This document shows positions 1 through 12,388 of a stretch of 64,000 bases of DNA, piece after piece. This DNA is from Phytophthora quininea. Its lineage: Eukaryota > Oomycota > Peronosporomycetes > Peronosporales > Peronosporaceae. A model generated the notes under the pieces. That model was not told the DNA's origin, searched no databases, and saw only the letters and a program-made list of their open reading frames with translations. Position numbers and translations under genes: made by a program. Location of the stretch: contig JAAVTG010000579.1 in assembly GCA_011947345.1 (NCBI GenBank), positions 62,001 to 126,000 on the forward strand. The letters run 5' to 3'. Numbering within the stretch: position 1 is the first letter of the stretch; the number at the start of each line of letters is the position of its first letter.

Positions 1-159
1 GATGATGACGTTGGCGCCGTTGCGAGAGTAGTGGGAGAAAGCCTGGAAGTTCGCCATCACATCGGGTACGGCGTTGGCAGCATGGAGGACGGGACTCCAC
101 GGCTGAGCGGCATCGCCGGACTTGATCTGCTTGGACTTCTTCTTGGACTTCTTGGGCAT
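1..159 (-). CDS. Unknown lysine/serine-rich protein, 5' end only (partial)
   Basis: Reading leftward from an ATG at 157-159, 53 codons stay open to the window edge. The protein begins MPKKSKKKSKQ, a very basic start, then a neutral stretch with QPWSPVLHAANAVPDVMANF. The ATG was chosen because the frame starts with the basic tract and A/T-rich sequence with a CCAAT-like hexamer lies just upstream. No domain can be recognised from this fragment. Basic K/S leaders occur in many flagellar and nucleolar proteins, but that is not enough to name it. The rest of the gene lies outside the window. Confidence 0.55.
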   Translation of the reverse strand, partial: MPKKSKKKSKQIKSGDAAQPWSPVLHAANAVPDVMANFQAFSHYSRNGANVII

Positions 160-1414
160 CTTTAACAATAAAAATAGTCGCTTTTGATTGGCTGATAAGG
201 TTAGTATCGTTAAACCAACACACTGAGTCATGCTGATTCATAAGAGCATCTCCACCGGTAAAATGAGCTCATATCGGACCAAAAGATAGGGAAGATTTCC
301 ACATACTTGTGGCTACCTACGCGCAAAAGATGTACTTCTCTGCGAATGAGCTGAGCAAACTGGTGCTGCCCTGCGTGAATTTATACCATTTGATCCCCTT
401 CGGCTCGAGTTTTTAGTTTTACGCATTGCCGATGGAGATGTTCTTAGGAACTGGAAGTTGATGCCTCGAGGTATCTGCACTTTGTCAGGGTTGTAGATAC
501 CGGGGATCTAACGCAAAATAATTTATTTTAATTTTAGCGTGTCGAAGTTCAGCAAACACTTATTGCTGCGAATGCTACAAGGGTGCTGCCATCTTCGCTA
601 TGCGAAGAAGCATATCAACCGGCAGTATATGTATCGGTTATCGTTATTATTTTAAACCTTTTACGAAACTCGAGCAACATCCAACACAATTAGAAAATAT
701 GTTGTAGTATTATTGACTTTGCCAGCTGTGTCTGCAGCGAGATTCGGTTGTTTCCGAAACCGCACTGGTATTATGCTGGGGTCTCTGAAAGGGAAAGCAA
801 CAGTCCGTCGGCAACAATGCCAGTCCTAAAGAGGCTCAGCAAGAACATAGTACTCGTCTTGCAGCAAGTTTCGATGTCGAGTGTCGAGCAACCTTCTGTT
901 GATATAGATCCGCTGGATACGAACTAATATCATCGACACTTCTCCCTCCTGATTTTACTCTGTGTTCAATGTCGCGACACCTTCCGAGCACACCCGCCCG
1001 AAAAGGGTACTGCTACGGTTTTCGCGCACCTAAGGGGGATTTTTGATTTCGTGGCAGACACTAAGCCAATCGCACCGCGAAGATTACAACATGAAAGGAC
1101 TGTATTTTAGCTGTCTCTAGACGCAATGACACCTACAGAGCTTTCGATCTAACGCCGCAACACGAATCGTGAGAAAGCACCTGAAAGGAAAGTTTTGAAA
1201 AGTGTTTACCAGTTTCCGAGCATTTCGTATAGTGAAATCAAGTCAAAGTGATAGATACCCGAAATTGGTCGCCGATCCTGACAACAACTGCACAAAGACA
1301 CCTCGGAAGCTGTGACGCTCCCCTCGACTCCATAGGCCATTGGACACGCGTTTTATGGGCCAAATGGACTTGCTGCTGTCCCTGTTGGATCTACTGGGGC
1401 TGAAATATCGGTCG
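160..1414. other. Gene-free AT-rich stretch
   Basis: Apart from the CCAAT-like box near 186 I see no coding frame, RNA gene or clear repeat. The right part presumably contains the 3' flank of the pogo-like element, but no terminal inverted repeat was found by eye. Confidence 0.4.
186..191 (-). promoter_or_regulatory. CCAAT-like box upstream of the left-edge gene
   Basis: The minus strand reads AGCCAATCA about 27 bp ahead of the ATG at 159. A CCAAT element this close to the start fits the short intergenic promoters of oomycetes. This is positional inference only. Confidence 0.3.
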
Positions 1415-3226
1415 TCAAAGTCGGTGTGTCGGGCAGCTGGTGGATATCGAAGTTGCGATCTTGACTGCGATCTGCAGTACTTGAAGCCGATTTTTGCATT
1501 CTCCGACTGGTGTTTGTGCGTCTCTTCTTGGGCTTTTGGCGATGATCCTTTGAGAGCTTTTTGACGAGCTCGTCGAGTTCCTTTGCTTCTTTTTAGCCTC
1601 TTTTTCTTTTGCTTTTTGTTGTTCGCGTGCAAGTCGAGCCGCCTTCTTTGCTTCGCGTTCACGCTTACGCTCTGCTTTTGCACGCTCGTTATCTTGCTTG
1701 CGCTCTGCAGCTGCCTGTTTTCGCTCTGCTTTTTGACGTAATTCATCCTCTTTCTCGCGAGCTTTGAGTCTAAGTTCAGCAAGACAATCATCATGAGTTA
1801 GCGGTCTTTTCGTTGTCAGGTTGATGTAGACGCGATCTTTAGCTGGCTTTGGTGAGGACGCCGAGTTCACACGTGCGTGCATGGCGTTGTATGACCGAAA
1901 CTCTGATAAGACAACGCCATCTTGCTGAAGCCTTCGAAGATCGCGTGGCTTAAACTTGTCCAGCAGATTGGGATCGTCCACCAATATTCGATAGTTTGCG
2001 AGATTTGAAAGCGACTCTGAATTTTCGGTGGGAATCTGCTTCTTCATCACCTTCTCCACATCAACAGGCCACATCCCAAAGCTTGCCTACGAGCTTGCTC
2101 GGATGGATGGTGTCCACGATCGGGTTATTGTTTTGTTTACCAACGCGGGGATGTGGCACTTTTGCACGTTAGCTGCTCTTGTGGCTACCGCCCACTCGTT
2201 GATGACGTGCCGCCATTGCGACTTGAACGCTCGAAAATAACCATCATCCAAAGGTTGAACGAGGTGTGTGGTGTGTGGAGGTAGAGAAAGAACCAAGATG
2301 TCATTGGCTTTGAATTTATCCAGGACTTCTAGAGCGACGTGGGTGCTGTGGTTGTCGAGAATCAGGAGAACAGGTCGTGCTGCAGGTATGCTCTCCACGA
2401 AAAAGTCGATCCAGCGGCTGAAAACTTGCACATCAATGAACGCATTCTCCGTACAGGTACCCCTGCTGCCGGCAGGAGCATCCACGCCGATCCTATCGCT
2501 TCGGAATCGCTTGCCTTTGAATATGAACAGCGGTGGTAGCACTGCGCCGGCTACACTAACCGTCCAAAGCACTGAGGTGTTTTCTCGGTTGGGCCCGCGT
2601 TTTGAGACTACAGAAGTAGCCCCCTTCCTTGCTATCACTCGCACAGGCGGCCCTCCTTGCGGATCCATTCCAGTCTCATCGCAGTTGAATATCCTTGTTG
2701 CATCAACGGATGGATTTTGTTTTAACGTATCTTGATACTCAGCAAAGAAGCACCGCATGTCGTCTTCGTCAAATGCATCCGCTCTCAAGCGGTCTAAGAT
2801 GCGTGCTTTACGCATGCTCAGACGACCACTGTGCCGAAGGATAAAAGCAGCGATCCACTTGTCGGACGGACCGGAACGAGAAAAGGTATGTCTTCTACCG
2901 ACGCGACAAATATCCAAGATTCTAGCCTTGAACTGGAGACGGGTAGCAGGATATCCTCTACCGTGTAGATCAAGCAGAGCCTTCACAATGCCTTCCTCTT
3001 CTTCAGGCGAGATGGCACTCCGAGGTCCTGACTTGGTTCCCACCGCCGACCTGCCTGCGAGATAATCTCGCAATGTAGACTCCGGGACGTTATACGTCCG
3101 AGCCGCTTCACGAATTGACATCTTCTTCGTCTGGCTGTTGCGGTACGCCGACAAAGCCGCCTTCATCATGCATGGAGTCCATTTCCTTTTGGCATGAGCC
3201 ACCTTCGACTTGTTGATGATCACCAT
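1415..3226 (-). pseudogene. Pogo-type DDE transposase (Tc1/mariner superfamily) with one in-frame stop
   Basis: One continuous 604-codon frame interrupted only by a TAG at 2087-2089. Residues about 35-60 (IREAARTYNVPESTLRDYLAG) form a psq-type helix-turn-helix, followed by a CENP-B/pogo-like second helical domain. The DDE catalytic core follows: FNCDETGM (first Asp), LLILDNHSTH (second Asp) and HLVQPLDDGYF, where the third acidic residue lies. After the stop the frame continues with FGMWPVDVEK, the usual end of the DDE_1 core, and then a highly charged Lys/Arg/Glu/Ala coiled-coil tail (about residues 470-560). Because the frame on both sides is the same, this is a nonsense change and not a frameshift. 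The enzyme would cut and paste its own element in the nucleus. No TIRs identified. Confidence 0.85.
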
Positions 3227-3582
3227 CCCTGGAAATCGACGTTGAGCGGACCGCTGGGCTGTTGCTGCTGCTGGCGAGTTGAAGAATGGTTCGAGTGCAC
3301 TGCTTATTGAGGAACCGAGGCGGAATGGACGTGCAGTTCGGCATAGGTGCCAGCATCGCCAAGTTTAGCAGGACCAGCACGCCATCCCGTAGATTTTTAT
3401 ATGAAACAAAGTATGGCAAAATGTCGTAAGGTTGGCTTCAAGTGCGCGAGAAATTGTAGTGCGCGAAAATGGGAGGGCAATACCCTTAATAGTTTCTGCC
3501 GGGCACATGGAAATTTTATTTGGTGAGTCCAACAAGATCAGAAAGGTAAAAGGAATGTATGCGCTCAAAGTTCCGGCGCTTC

Positions 3583-4243
3583 TCACGAAGCTTGCAAGCC
3601 CATTTTCTGTGAGCGTTGCTTCAGGCTGTCGCTACAAATATTTGGCGTGCAGAGCTGACCACTTCCCTGGATATGTTTGGGAATTGTTGCTGTTAGCATT
3701 CTTAGGTAAGAACTTATGTCTGCGTCTGAAGTTTTCGGCTTGCTCAGCTCTGGCAAGAGTATTTCATGGTTGTCACCCACCTGTGCTGCTTCGCCGGGTG
3801 CGGAACTTGATGCTAGATCCGCCGCAGTTGACGTAACTGCAGGCTCTGCACAATTTTCAGTAATGATTACGTCTGTAGAATCTGTAGGCTCTGTAGCAAT
3901 TGCTGATGGCTCCGTAGGCAATCGCAAAGGAGCTGACTCTGTCAAATCAACGGCGTCTCCGAAGACACTGCAGAGATCTATCTGAGCTCGCTATCGCCGC
4001 AGTTTTCACACCAGAGCCGCCGTCAATGTTTACGTTTGTTGGTTTGATTTTGAGCACATTTAAGACGATCCCACGCATCGTCGTCAATAAAAACCTCTTG
4101 GCCTTTGGGCTCCTTTCTCTCAGCCACAATGATTCGAGTGCTACTGTGAGTCGTTGTTGTTTTCCCGATCTCTTCATCAATTCCTGGCAATCATCGTGAA
4201 ATGGAGCAAAAGCTGCGCTTCTTGATTCCAAGAGATGGATCAT
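3583..4243 (-). other. Unrecognised broken reading frames
   Basis: Two adjoining open frames (3947-4243 and 3583-3945) sit on the same strand as the pogo transposase. An overlapping frame contains RKEPKGQEVFIDDDAWDRL, which looks protein-like, and the downstream frame is Ser/Thr/Ala/Glu-rich and low complexity. I recognise no family. It may be a decayed gene or random open sequence. Confidence 0.2.
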
Positions 4244-6991
4244 CTAAATGCTGCACTGCATTGTTAAACGTATGGTTACTATGACCTCGCTCTTCGCCCA
4301 CAGGGCTTTTCACAGAGCTGTTCTCGTCGAAGTTCTTCTAACAGCGCAAACTCAGTGCTCCCATATTCGAGTCCCAAAATGTTGATGAAGTTGGTTTTGC
4401 TCAGCATTGGCCAGTGCTTGTGTCCACACGTCACCAGTTCTGGGATATCAGCCCATAGTCCGGCTTCTCCAGGAGCCTGGCCCCACGTACTCTGATCGAA
4501 GCTCGATCATTTCCCATGATTCCTCCCATGGGCGGTGACGTGGGACATTAGCAGTACTCAATCTATAGTTTGGTACTGATTCCTGTGATTGGCATGTTTA
4601 TTTGCGTTTTTTTCTTTTCAAGAACGGTTTTCATGAACTCGACTTGCTTGAAGCCGGATAGCTGCTCTTATCTCATTACCGCACTATGACAAAAGACCGG
4701 AAGTCGTTTGCTGCAAATTGCTTTAGCAACAGAGAACAAGTGAGCCCGCAAATGAGCAGTACACAATACTATGATACACGTACCCGCAAAACGAAGATGC
4801 CCAAAAATTCGCAGACTGACTTCGATGGACACCATTCTATCCAAAAGGTTTCGTAGTCTTACGTTGACTTGTAGAAATAACCACCTACTTCACTATACTG
4901 ATTATTGTCGATGAATAAGTCGCCTCGCCGAATTAGACTTAAGTTGCTAGCGATGCGAACTTCCCATTCTTCCAGCTTCGCACCATGCTAATCCCACGAA
5001 GAACTTCCTTTCATATTATGTGGGAGAGGTTCAATTCTGGAGGGGTGAATGTATTAAATATACATAACTGAAGATTGAACGGATAAACGCCAGTATTCAA
5101 TGCGATTGTAATAGTCTGTATTCCATGGTGAAGCTAGGGAATTATGTTTTCCACTTAAAGTTGTACCTTTTCGGTATACCGGTATACCGGTACACGCCGG
5201 TAATCTATACCGCTAGATCAGTGCGCCGCAGGCCACCAGTTGGGCCGCGTGGCGTTCTCCCCACTTCGAAACCTGAAGAACACCACGCAAGCAAAGAAGA
5301 AACCCGCCTCTCCTCGTCCCTTTTTCGGACTGAGCTGATGGTCATTGCATAAGCTCCCACTAATATATACTTCGATTGACCCCGTAAAGAGTGGAAACCG
5401 GCTGCTTTGCCTGATTCGATAGCTTATTCGATCGATTTATAGTGCTATTTAGAGGATTTACGGAACGAAGATAGATTCAACTGTGCTCAAGGCAGAAAGC
5501 CCACTTTCACATCGGCATTCAATCGGTCAAGTGTGATGCCAACCCCTGTACGCGTTCACACGAAAATCGAAGACATCGCAACCACGAAAACTACGTGGAC
5601 GGTGCGCTTGTCGGTGGTCATAATAGGAAAGATATAGTGCAGCTATATGAGTATCAACTATCTTAAATGATGACGGTTCTCTACGTGATCGTGTTGACTT
5701 TGTGCTTGGTCATGCTCTTCTTGCGCGAGGAGAAAACCGAATTGAATTCCCTCAATTGACAGCAAGTTTGAGAATCCTCGTTCTAGATCGAGAAAAACAG
5801 CAGAAAACTTGCTAAACAGTTGCAGTCGTTCGCTTGAGCCAGAAATGTGATGGAAGTCAGCTCGGCCGGCATTGCATTGCAGAACACCGAGGTCTTGCGA
5901 GATACATCGATCTTATGAGTCTCTTTGACACCAATCAGATTTTTCCTAGGAAAAAGGACCCAAACTGCCTTTTTCAAAAAGCAATGAGGCGGTTTTGTCC
6001 TAGCAAGCCGAATATAGGACATTTTTTTACTTGTACTTTGTATAGGGATTTTGAACCCAGATCCGTTGCGACAAACAAAGATATTCGCGCCAAATTTAAT
6101 AACTAGTGAGAGATTTTCAAATCCATACTGAAATCAAGATAAAAACTTAGAACTAATTGTTCAAATCGACAAGTTATTAAAGACACTTTTCGACGTGCTA
6201 TTTTGTCCGCAAGGCCACTACCAAAAGAGTGACGACAATACTTTATATCCATAGCCTTCTAGCTTATATATACTAATACTATTGTCAGGATGACTGCCTA
6301 GATTTTTGGTCCTTTATTTTGTCCTATGGCCGGGCTGATCGGGGTTAATTAATGAAACAACACGCACCAAATACGTAGTGCTACCATGAACTATGGATAG
6401 TTGAAAAACTAAGCAAGCGCCGCAATTGAGATGACATACATGTAGCAATCGAGTCACACATGTCCGTATGTTGATCTTTCACTTTCCGCACAAACCAGAA
6501 ACCATTGAGAGGATTATTTGGCTTGTAGATCCATTTCGAACGACGCAAAGAAGGCGCTGCAGGGCGACCGACAAATGCTTTTCTTCTGACGGTCTGTGCT
6601 TGAAGCCTGCGCAATCGCTTTGCCCCGGTTGAAGCAATATTCTTGTAAAAACATTAGCATCCTTCGGTGACGCAAACAAAAAGGGAAAGTCGAAGATAAC
6701 AAGCATGCTGGTCGGTCAAAATTAAGATTGAGGTACTTGCCCAGGGCGCCGGAGACAAATACCCCTATCTTGTGTCTTGGCGTAATACTGCTCTTTCGGA
6801 GTCATTAGGTGATGCACGGACTTCATAAATACAGCTCGCTCTGGGTATAGGCCATCGTACAAAAGATAGCACGTTTTGTGTAGTATGCCATTGATCTCAT
6901 ACTCGTATTCTGGGTCACTACCATTGAGCCAAATTCACCATTGATGAAGCAGTTGGCAAGACCCCGGGGTTAACCGGAAGATACCGCCGGC
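4244..6991. other. Gene-free stretch, no recognisable content
   Basis: Only short frames of fewer than 95 codons with no recognisable motif. A small alternating tract near 5168-5212 repeats the element GGTATACC/CCGGTA and could form cruciforms. No tRNA or recognisable TE protein was seen. Confidence 0.35.
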
Positions 6992-8985
6992 TTGCTGAAT
7001 TATTTATTTTGTTTGAGAGAACCTTCGTCCTGCAGCAAAAGTAATTTCGACGGTACATTGACAGCTCGACGGCCAACATTGGGAGATGGATCTCAGACGA
7101 CAATACCAACGCGTAGACGGAAGAAGATTCAAGACAAAAAGTGGCTGCATACAAGCGAGCCATCGATCTTCTCAGAGAAGAAACAGTCAACCAGGTTCGA
7201 CGAGATTGAGACTCATGGGAAACCGATCCAGGTAGTCGTGAATAGCAACAGTTCGAAGGCATCGTCTTACAGCTCCTACAGCAAGGTCTCTCCGAACCTG
7301 CTATCGAAGCCGTTATCCCAGCGGGAGGTAGCCGTGTACCAAGATTGAGGAAGGTCCTAGCTCTCGGAATTGAGGCTTTGCACACACGACGACCCAAACT
7401 AAAGTCATGGCACGCATACAGCGAAGACGATCTTGCACATTTTCAGACACATCGTGCGACCTGGATATTGGAGGACGGTTTTTCTGTGCGCATCGACAGC
7501 CACGTCAATACTGCATAAAACAAAAATGATTTGGAAGATTGTTTACGGACGATACGTGGAAGAAATTCATCGAACCACCTCAGAAGCAAGAACTTGAAGG
7601 TACTCTCGCTTCCTCCAGTATGTGCGCCTTTATTATCCTCGTGTTCATCTAACACGAACTGCTACGGGCGTGTTCGATTGCTGCGTACGACTGGAAACGA
7701 TGCTTCTGGAGCCCAACATCTCAGACGAAGAGAAAGAGGTTATCTAACTTGAATAGACCACGCATGTTACCATTGCTGAGCGCCGATTTGTGTCATTATT
7801 CGTTAAGAACTACGCCGGATTATATGCACCAAACCAGTCCCTTCCGGCTAAAGTTACTCCCGACACTTTCGATGACATCCCGCCAAAGGACGATAACTGT
7901 GAGGAGGAAGTAGTTGGGACCGAGGCAGCTCGTAACACAAATTGTCGTTCACAAATTCAAGCGAAAGACTACGGTGGCGGAATCTCAACGCCACACTGCA
8001 ATCACTGTCGTCCATCTGCTGATTATTTTAGCAACAATTTCATACTTCAAAACTTCGTCGTGGCAAACATTACCCATGGTGTAGCTAAAGTATATTTTTA
8101 CGACGAAAGGGGCCGGGATAAGGACGTAGAGGCGCCCTTCGGCTTCCGCATATTGTACTACCTGACAACAGTACAAGCAAATGCTCGCAATGGGGTCCGT
8201 GCTGCCGAATTCAGTTTCAGACTGCTGGATAATCGTGTCCAGCGAAATGCAGTCGTGATATTCTTTGCAATGCTCCCCTTCATTCTTCCCAACAAGAAAG
8301 TCGTATTCTACTGCCCGGTTATTCTCACAACATCGCAGATCGCGTTTTCGTTAGGTGGCGCTCGCGGACTGAATTTGCACACAGCTATAGCATTAGTGGA
8401 AAAAGCCAACGAAGCGAAAAGTGGGAAAGGTAAATTCCGGACTACAATGACCCTTTCCGTCCTATTTTCATGAGGTGGAATTTATTATTAAGTAATTATT
8501 TCACTGCTCCGCATGCTGGACATACACCGAACTACCTGTGTGAGATCGACAATGTTATTTGTACTACTCGTAAAACGGTGGGAATGCCAAATTCTGATTC
8601 AACCGTATTTGAGATGGTTGATCGTAGCAACATTGATAGTGTCCGCAAGGCGATGATATCGGAGCTGTTTGGCTCCAACATTTCCGTCATTTCGGAGGCT
8701 TCAATCTGCGGCGTCCAACTTTTACACCACCCGATCAAAGAGCTCCCAGCTAGAAGGATGAATTTTTGTCTGCTAAATATTTCTCGATTCCCAAACAGTG
8801 TCTTATCCTTTATCCTGCTGTGCCCGAAGCGATTGTCAGCGCCGCGGTATGAATCAGAAGAAAGCGACGCAGAGACCACTGGGTCAGGGAATACAGTCAA
8901 TGCGAGCAAACAAAACCCGGGGCGTCCAAAGAAAAGGAAGACCGGGCAGAGGCAAATCAGTTCATTCTACAATTCTTCAGCATAG
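6992..8985 (+). pseudogene. Decayed oomycete repeat-family gene (transposase-like, family unnamed)
   Basis: A long protein can be followed across several frames with stops. Around 7300-7500 the frame reads RVPRLRKVLALGIEALHTRR and continues to FQTHRATWILEDGF. Around 7620-7760 it reads YVRLYYPRVHLTRTA, then a Cys-containing segment and NISDEEKEVI with two stops. From 7770 it reads IAERRFVSLFVKNYAGLYAP and on to VTPDTFDDIPP, joining the open frame 7790-8473. A shift near 8470 leads into 8470-8985, which ends with an AT-hook-like GRPKKRK. I recall multicopy Phytophthora proteins with the same order of motifs, probably a transposon-encoded integrase-like protein, but cannot name the superfamily. 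The several stops and shifts make this copy dead. Confidence 0.55.
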
Positions 8986-9639
8986 CGCAGAGGTGAAACT
9001 AACAAAAACCAGGAAATCAAGAGATCCGACGAATAACCGCGCATAAACTGCTAATTCAACTTTGTCTTTACTCTTCGGATGTGAAAACCGGTTTGTGATA
9101 AGGGCGCAGACTTCCGTGAGGGACCCCGGGGTCCCGCCATTCTCCTTCGATAGAAGATAGTTTGCTTTGGAAGCGAACCTCCCCACTGTTTCTTTTTCGA
9201 TAGCTCTAGAGCTGTTGCTAGTGCAGCACAAATACCGACAGCCACAACAGTATCACTAGTGCCATCATCGTTGTCGTCTCGGAAGGAGCAAAGAAACCCG
9301 TCAACGCGTCCTCGTCACCCCATCTTGTTCGGTTAGCAGGATCCTGACAGATGTGGCAGGGTGTTTATGTAAAAGTGATATTAGCGATAGATTTCGTGAG
9401 CAACGGCCCCATTTCAACACCAACAACAACAACTAGTTGATCTAGTAATTCTAAAATATTCATTTTTGAATCACTCCTGGGTTTCGCTGTTGAGGCATTC
9501 GGCCGTGTAGTGGCCCCCGATGAGCGAGCCCATGTAACAATTAACGCTATATAGAAATGCGGCAGTCAGATTTTATTCTTGATATCTTCGTTGCTAAAAT
9601 CGCAGCCGATGCCACGTGCACAGATACGGCACTCATTTA
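8986..9639. other. Gene-free stretch
   Basis: No recognisable coding or RNA feature. A small CAACAACAACAA run lies at about 9420-9433. Confidence 0.35.
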
Positions 9640-10391
9640 AAAATGCGGTGCATCAAGACGAGTGTTAAACTGGACACCATCTCGGAACAACTGCGGTCTC
9701 ATGAAGCCCGTAATACGGACTTGATCTCCTGCCTTCGGTAGGATGTCGTCGATATCGCCGCTGGGCTCCCAAATGTTAGCTGTCATCAGTTGCTTATCAC
9801 TGTTAGCTTTTTAGCGATCGAAATCTTCCGCGTAGGTCTGTCATAAATGCGAGGAGTCATGAAACCTTTACAGCCAACCAACATGATTACCTCCAGCAAC
9901 TTCTCAATCGGATTCTGGACAAAGATATTTAGCAAAAGGAGGCTCAAAATGGTATTTCCGGACTTCTGATCGGTCGTCCTAAACAAGTAGCGAGCATACA
10001 CGGTCACCTTCTCATTAGCCGGCTGCTTGCGCTCGGTGAAATCCTTCAGCTCTAAACATAAAAACATTTCAACTGTAAGATGCATATTAATAAGTTATCA
10101 CTTCTTGCTTAACTTATCAGCAGCAGACCCAACAGAACGCTCAATTTGCGGGTTTTGCTTCTTGAACGGGATTTCGTAGTTTTCGGTTGGGGTAGGTTGG
10201 AGAAGTCTTCTTCGTCGTCTGAGCAAGCGTGCTTTTAGCTGCAGGTTTCGCTGCCGCCGTCGCCTTCGATTTGCCCACGGCTCGGACTTCAGACTTTCGG
10301 CGAAAACCAAGTTGTGCTCCATCTGCGAACACGCCGCATTCCAGATAGATTCAACGCACAAACGATGTCGTCCCAGATTTCGCTGGAGCAA
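9640..10391 (-). pseudogene. Decayed unknown gene, possibly nucleic-acid-binding
   Basis: Successive pieces in different frames read as one protein: an Ala/Lys/Thr-rich basic tract near 10150-10330, then EKVTVYARYLFRTTDQKSGN near 9960-10010, a hydrophobic helix, CKGFMTPRIYD near 9850, and finally DDILPKAGDQVRITGFMRPQ near 9690-9750. The last part, with alternating hydrophobic residues, resembles an OB-fold strand pattern. I do not recognise a family, and OB-fold is only a guess. Frame changes and stops indicate a relic. Confidence 0.3.
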
Positions 10392-10519
10392 TTATGATAG
10401 CTATGCATTTCGCATCAGCTCATGAAACCTGTCTCACATATCGGAGCGAGTTTTGTTCTTTGTCGAACGGATCTTTGCCATATTCCCCTACGTTTCACTA
10501 TACATTGCCGCCAAGAACT

Positions 10520-12379
10520 ATGGACGCCACACTTCGTCGCAACAAGAACCGTGAATACATGCGAGCGTATCGAGCAAAAAAACCGCCTGTCCAACGAAAA
10601 CGGCGCTTAGATCAATGCCGTGAAGTAAAAGGCAAAAACTATCGACAAATATGGGAGTGAACTTCACGACCGCAGAGCCTGCAAGCGTCAAGGATTGACT
10701 AGTTAAACCAGTGACCTCAGCAGCTAAAGACTTCGCAGCAAAGAGGCTGCGAGTATCATTGGGGCCAGCCGGAATGGAAGAACGTGTTTGAGCAATTTGC
10801 GGTCGATTTATACTTCGGCAGTCCAGCTTAAGTACAGATATAAGTGATCCTAATTTATCAAGAAGCTAAAACACGCGCTAAAGACAGTTGATTCATCCGT
10901 AGTTGAGACCCTGAGACGACAATATGATTGCTCTCATATTTCGAGTGAGTTAGCCAGACTAGTGCTCAGCGGTGATGGTGTCCGCGTAACGGAAGATGGT
11001 GCGGAAATTATTCTCATCATCTGCAGTGAGTGCAACAGAGCAATCTTGAATTGGATACTACCCAAGTTCGCTATTATGAATAGATTCTTCATTGGGCCTT
11101 TCCCTAAGTATTTTGGCGAGTTAACGTTACCGGAGTGATTTTTAACCCAGCCTATCCCAGTAGTAGCTGTAACTCGAGTGATGCGAGGAGGACCGATGCA
11201 TTCAATCGCACTGTTTATCGTTCGACGCGACACCAAACCTCCAGCAACCCTGCTTCCCCGTTTGCTATCTTCAGCACCGTCCTATCGATTAGTTTTGATT
11301 GGAGCATTGACAAAGGTCCAAGACGCGCAAGTTCGGAAGATGCATAGGATTTGTGAACCACTGGTGAGAAATCTTCTGAAGTTTTATACACTCCACAATC
11401 ATTGGATTAACAGCATCTCGCTCAGGAATCTACAGGATGTGGATATTCCGACCATTTATGAACAGTTTATTGAGCGTGTAGATGACAGTCAAGTCGAAAA
11501 TGCAATGGATGAAGAAGGCTCAAATGTATAGAGAAATTCTCCAGACATAAAAAGTGGTGATGAATCTAATGGATCCGTCGTTGTTGAAAGAAATGTGGCC
11601 GTAGTTGGAGATGGACTGGCTGCTGTACGTGAAAATGACACCGTCATGGAATTACCAGAAACAGCTGAAAGGAATTTTTAATTCGTCATTCAAGTACGTC
11701 CAGTCGCGATTACAATGGTGATCTGTATGCGAAAATGCTCCCAAGATTGTTCCCGTTTCCTACGGAGTCTAGAAAGGTACCCGTTTCACATGGAGAGTGT
11801 ATCAAGTACTATCTGACGTACCCGAGCATTTGCTGCAGATGAGATTTTAAGTTTCGTCGCATTTGACAGGATCAGCGTCCAGAACATATTTGTTCAGCCC
11901 TCCTTACAATGTCGTCGAACACGAGGGATTTTACGTGCATTAGATCAAATTACACATGAGCAGCTTGCCCAAGCATTGACAAATAATAAGCGCTGTCAGC
12001 AAGGAGAATTACTTGCATCCCATGACTCGTCAGCTGTAAATCGCTTACTGCGTACACGTGAAATTAGCTCGTGCTGAGGAAGTAACAGTAAGTGAATCCG
12101 ATACAAACGAGAAGCATTTGCTTACCAAGCACGCTTCGGTCAGCCTTCCCTATTTGTTACGGTGACTCCAAGCTCTAACAGTTCTTTCATCACCGCGCAG
12201 TACGCTGGAGCAACATCGGTAGAGTCTCTATTTGATGCATGGAGTTCTCAGATGCCATCAAGTCCTCAAATTCAGAAAGCATGCATGGTAAATGATACAG
12301 TATCTGCACGTATTTTTTCACGTCACAAGAACGCATTTATTAATGATGTCTTAGTGATTGAGTCAGATCCGATTTTGTG
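10520..12379 (+). pseudogene. Helitron-like element protein, N-terminal half, decayed
   Basis: Begins near the ATG at 10520 with a basic segment containing KNREYMRAYRAKK, the kind of leader seen on oomycete Helitron proteins. After stops, 11150-11530 reads IPVVAVTRVMRGGPMHSIAL and later LVLIGALTKVQDAQVRK, matching the region ahead of the Helitron_like_N domain (V-x-R-G-G-P-M and F/I-G-x-x-x-P/K pattern). From 12120 the frame reads ARFGQPSLFVTVTPSSNSS, YAGATSVESLFDAW and VNDTVSARIFSRHKNAFI, which is the Helitron_like_N signature. The Rep HUH motif and Pif1-type helicase that should follow are missing: the sequence stops at 12379, ten bases before the Crypton gene. Helitrons move by rolling-circle transposition; this copy cannot. 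Confidence 0.7.
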
Positions 12380-12388
12380 AACACATTA

